Part shown: piece by piece, positions 61,820 to 64,000 of the stretch
How positions within the stretch are numbered: the stretch's first letter is position 1
Layout: each line of letters opens with the position of its first letter
Assembly: GCF_024585265.1 (NCBI RefSeq)
Contig: NZ_CP036533.1
Coordinates: 7,449,001 to 7,513,000 of the forward strand
Length of the DNA stretch: 64,000 nucleotides
Direction: 5' to 3'
Source of the DNA: Bradyrhizobium sp. WBAH42
GTDB taxonomy: Bacteria; Pseudomonadota; Alphaproteobacteria; Rhizobiales; Xanthobacteraceae
Notes under the pieces: model-generated
Databases searched by the model: none
Told to the model about the DNA's origin: nothing
Seen by the model: the letters and a program-made list of their open reading frames with translations, nothing else
Program-made: the position numbers and the translations under genes

Positions 61820-63319
61820 ATGACGATTCTTTCTACTCGGCCGGTACCCGTCCCTGATTCTAGAACGGAAATTAGCGTGGTCGAGCCAGCTGGATTCACA
61901 GCTGCAGGCTTTGCACCTAGCTGGCTACGTCCTGTAGTTGCTGAACGCTTAATGATGGTGGTCGATGCGACGCTGATCGTGGTCAGCGGGATTGGCTGCG
62001 CGGTCGGCTATCTCTTGGCGACCGCGGGTGTCGTCGGGAAGGCCGAAGTCTATGCGGCGGCTAGCATTCTGGTTGCCATTAATTTCGTCCTTCTCACTAT
62101 TGTGCAGCAGGGCTACCAAATCAAAACAATCACCGACCGCCCGCGCACGTTCCGGATGACGCTGACGACCTGGACCGGCCTGTTTGGCGCGTTGCTTGCT
62201 ATCGCCTTCACAATGAAGGTCAGCGAGGGCTTCTCCCGCGGCGCCACGATCTCGTTCTATCTCGTCGGCCTTTTCCTGCTGCTCGCCTGGAAGACAGTGG
62301 CGGCGCGCTGGACTGCGCATGCCTTGCGCAGCGGTGCCTTCGCCAATGGCCGCGCGATCATGATCGCCGAGTTCGGCCTTGCCACCTCTTCCAACGCGGT
62401 CGACGATCTCGGCCAGCACGGCTACCGCCTGATGCGCCTGATGGAGATCCCGGCTAAGAAGCTCGCCTCGCCGCTGCTGCTGTCCTCGCTGGCGCCGCGC
62501 TTCGAGGAGCTGATCAACTACGCGCGCGAGCACCGGATCGAGCACGTCTTCCTCCTGATCAACTGGAGCCGGCAGCATGCGATCGACAGCATCCTGGACG
62601 CGCTGAAGATCCTTCCCGTGCCGGTGCATCTGATGCCGGACCCCAACACGGCGCGTTTCCTGCGCTATCCGCTTTCCGGTACTGGCAACACCTTCACCGC
62701 CGAGCTGCGCCGCGCCCCGCTCACTTACCGCGAACGCGCGCTCAAGCGCGCGCTGGACCTTTCCGGTGCGAGCGTTGCGCTGTTCGTGTTTGCGCCGGTG
62801 ATGCTGGTGACCGCGCTGCTGATCAAGCTGACCTCGCCGGGCCCGGTGTTCTTCCGCCAGACCCGCCACGGCTTCGGCGGGCGCGCATTCAGGATCTTCA
62901 AGTTCCGCACTATGCGCGTGCTCGAGGACGGCCCGACGATCGTGCAGGCGCAGAAGAACGACCCGCGCGTCACGCCGATCGGCAAATGGCTGCGCAAGAC
63001 CTCGATCGACGAGCTGCCGCAGCTCCTCAACGTGCTCAAGGGCGACATGTCGCTGGTCGGCCCCCGCCCGCACGCGGCCGCTCACAACACCGAATATGAG
63101 CAGATCATCGGCAACTACGCCTTCCGCCACCACGTCAAGCCCGGCATCACCGGCTGGGCCCAGGTTAATGGTTACCGCGGAGAAACCCGCACACTCGAGC
63201 TGATGCAGAAGCGAGTAGAGTATGACCTTTGGTACATTAATAATTGGAGTATTTGGCTAGATCTCTCAATCCTGGTGAGAACTGCCTTAATTAGTTTTGG
63301 CCAGCCGACCGCATACTGA
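61820..63319 (+). CDS. undecaprenyl-phosphate sugar-1-phosphate transferase (second copy)
   Basis: A 499-residue paralogue of the protein at 9038-10468. N-terminal membrane region with four to five spans, a soluble middle part, then the sugar transferase domain (~302-499): a membrane hairpin (RALDLSGASVALFVFAPVML), FKFRTMRVLEDGPTIVQAQK, TSIDELPQLLNVLKGDMSLV with PRPHAAAHN, and KPGITGWAQVNGYRGETR. The ends of the gene are clearly AT-richer than the core, suggesting recombination (see findings). Two such initiators imply two polymers or two sugars. Confidence 0.9.
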   Translation: MTILSTRPVPVPDSRTEISVVEPAGFTAAGFAPSWLRPVVAERLMMVVDATLIVVSGIGCAVGYLLATAGVVGKAEVYAAASILVAINFVLLTIVQQGYQIKTITDRPRTFRMTLTTWTGLFGALLAIAFTMKVSEGFSRGATISFYLVGLFLLLAWKTVAARWTAHALRSGAFANGRAIMIAEFGLATSSNAVDDLGQHGYRLMRLMEIPAKKLASPLLLSSLAPRFEELINYAREHRIEHVFLLINWSRQHAIDSILDALKILPVPVHLMPDPNTARFLRYPLSGTGNTFTAELRRAPLTYRERALKRALDLSGASVALFVFAPVMLVTALLIKLTSPGPVFFRQTRHGFGGRAFRIFKFRTMRVLEDGPTIVQAQKNDPRVTPIGKWLRKTSIDELPQLLNVLKGDMSLVGPRPHAAAHNTEYEQIIGNYAFRHHVKPGITGWAQVNGYRGETRTLELMQKRVEYDLWYINNWSIWLDLSILVRTALISFGQPTAY

Positions 63320-63360
63320 TCGACGTCATCAAGGCAAACAAGACGATGCTCGCGGGAGTG

Positions 63361-64000
63361 CTAGTTTTTCAGTAAAGTAAGATCACAGGTTAAAGATTTG
63401 ACTGGCTGCACAATACCGGTCGAACATGTAAGTGGCACGTTATATACAACTTGCGATCCGTTCTCCTTTAAGGCGGCTGCAATCTGCCCTTTTATGACAA
63501 AGGTGCCAGGGCGCTTGGGCGCCGGAAGAACAACATCAAACATCCGCGTCCCATTTGACCCTTCGTCTTGAGCAACGTGAAGGGCTGCTGTCACGGTCGA
63601 TTCACGCGCTCCAGTCAACTGATCCGTGATTGAAACCTGAAGGGTTCGATTGTGAGTCGGGTAGGAAGGCGGAAATTGGATTGGCAGGTGCAGCCGTATC
63701 TCTCTATGTCCATTTGGCTCCGTGAGAACCTGGCTATCGCTTGTTGATGCGCCTAGGATCAGGTCCGGAGCAAGAAGCACGGGCTTTTGCATATCTCCAA
63801 TGTCAGAAGAGTATCCGTAACGAGTTGGGTCCGGCGTCAACTCGCTATCACCGCATCGACTTTTGCCTCCGTCGGAGCTAGTGAATTGGCACACGCGAAC
63901 GTAATCAATCTTGAAAGATTGCGGGAACGCCCGATCTTCGATTCCATACCGGCCAGCCCAACCTCCGCCAACAGCGAAATTCAGAACGACTTGAGCCGGC
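63361..64000 (-). CDS. GH16-family glycoside hydrolase, 3' part (cut by window end)
   Basis: Minus-strand frame open from the window end to the stop at 63361. The first residues, LNFAVGGGWAGRYGIEDRAF, then PQSFKIDYVRVCQ, are the end of a GH16 (beta-glucanase) domain; about 175 further residues form an extra C-terminal beta-rich domain (REIRLHLPIQFPPSYPTHNR, then LQVSITDQLTG and CDLTLLKN). The internal GTG at 63894 is not a separate start. The catalytic ExDxxE lies outside the window. It converges on the sugar transferase gene. Confidence 0.75.
   Translation of the reverse strand, partial: PAQVVLNFAVGGGWAGRYGIEDRAFPQSFKIDYVRVCQFTSSDGGKSRCGDSELTPDPTRYGYSSDIGDMQKPVLLAPDLILGASTSDSQVLTEPNGHREIRLHLPIQFPPSYPTHNRTLQVSITDQLTGARESTVTAALHVAQDEGSNGTRMFDVVLPAPKRPGTFVIKGQIAAALKENGSQVVYNVPLTCSTGIVQPVKSLTCDLTLLKN

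Noticed and set aside
61949..63133. 394-residue antisense frame opposite the second sugar transferase
   Set aside because: GC-rich shadow frame without ribosome site or recognisable domain.
63361..63894. separate 177-residue gene starting at GTG 63894
   Set aside because: The frame continues to the window end and its upstream part is a GH16 domain, so it is the tail of one larger gene.
1..64000. tRNA genes, rRNA genes and CRISPR arrays
   Set aside because: No cloverleaf with a GTTCRANYC arm and acceptor stem, no rRNA text and no regularly spaced repeats were recognised by reading.

Overview
The window looks like a chromosomal segment from a Bradyrhizobium-type alphaproteobacterium. This is inferred from four things: high-GC coding sequence in the core blocks, a coxMNOP-type alternative oxidase operon, many rhizobial-style mini-genes, and an exopolysaccharide (EPS) locus with PCP/tyrosine-kinase, polyprenyl-phosphate sugar transferases and secreted GH16 glycanases. 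I recognised no rRNA, tRNA or CRISPR array.

Layout. (1) 0-12 kb is EPS block A. It holds the tail of a probable glycosyltransferase, a minus-strand operon of three acyltransferase-3 proteins around a Wzy-like polymerase, a divergent secreted protein plus Wzc/ExoP-type co-polymerase kinase, a WcaJ-type sugar-phosphate transferase and a PPP-type phosphatase. (2) 12-20 kb is accessory: small secreted or membrane mini-genes, a decayed stretch with short repeats, an H-NS-like protein reduced to its N-terminal helices, and a broken DUF421 gene. (3) 20-32 kb is a respiratory module: coxMNOP, a CtaG-type assembly factor, a HbpS/GlcG-like protein, a PQQ alcohol dehydrogenase with the Asp pair of lanthanide enzymes, a XoxJ-like binding protein and two c-type cytochromes. 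A Crp-family regulator and a DUF1254 gene with an FNR/FixK-like box follow. Together these suggest periplasmic alcohol oxidation feeding electrons through cytochrome c to an aa3-type oxidase.

(4) 32-46 kb is mobile or relic DNA: an IS1182-like element with a frameshifted transposase, mini-genes, a ParB-methyltransferase with a DUF5681 partner, and a phage-type recombination cassette (YqaJ nuclease, then ERF annealing protein fused to an HNH-like zinc domain). A decayed copy of the cassette's flanking genes lies next to it. (5) 45.5-60 kb is EPS block B for GDP-mannose/GDP-L-fucose (manC, gmd, fcl, a glycosyltransferase and an epimerase-like protein), mixed with a BTLCP protease and a 1398-residue RTX/Ig-like/GH16 protein. 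Four families occur here twice in the same orientation, and in each pair one copy is decayed: BTLCP protease, small lipoprotein, RTX protein and gmd. This looks like an old tandem duplication with reciprocal loss. (6) 60-64 kb holds a secreted peptide, an anchored ABC-type binding protein, a second sugar-phosphate transferase and the 3' part of another GH16 gene cut by the window end.

How the genes work together: the nucleotide-sugar enzymes supply GDP-fucose/mannose, the two sugar transferases start lipid-linked repeat units, glycosyltransferases extend them, acyltransferases decorate them, the Wzy-like protein polymerises and the Wzc-like kinase controls length and export. The GH16 enzymes probably trim the polymer outside the cell. 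No Wzx flippase or outer-membrane Wza gene is seen here.
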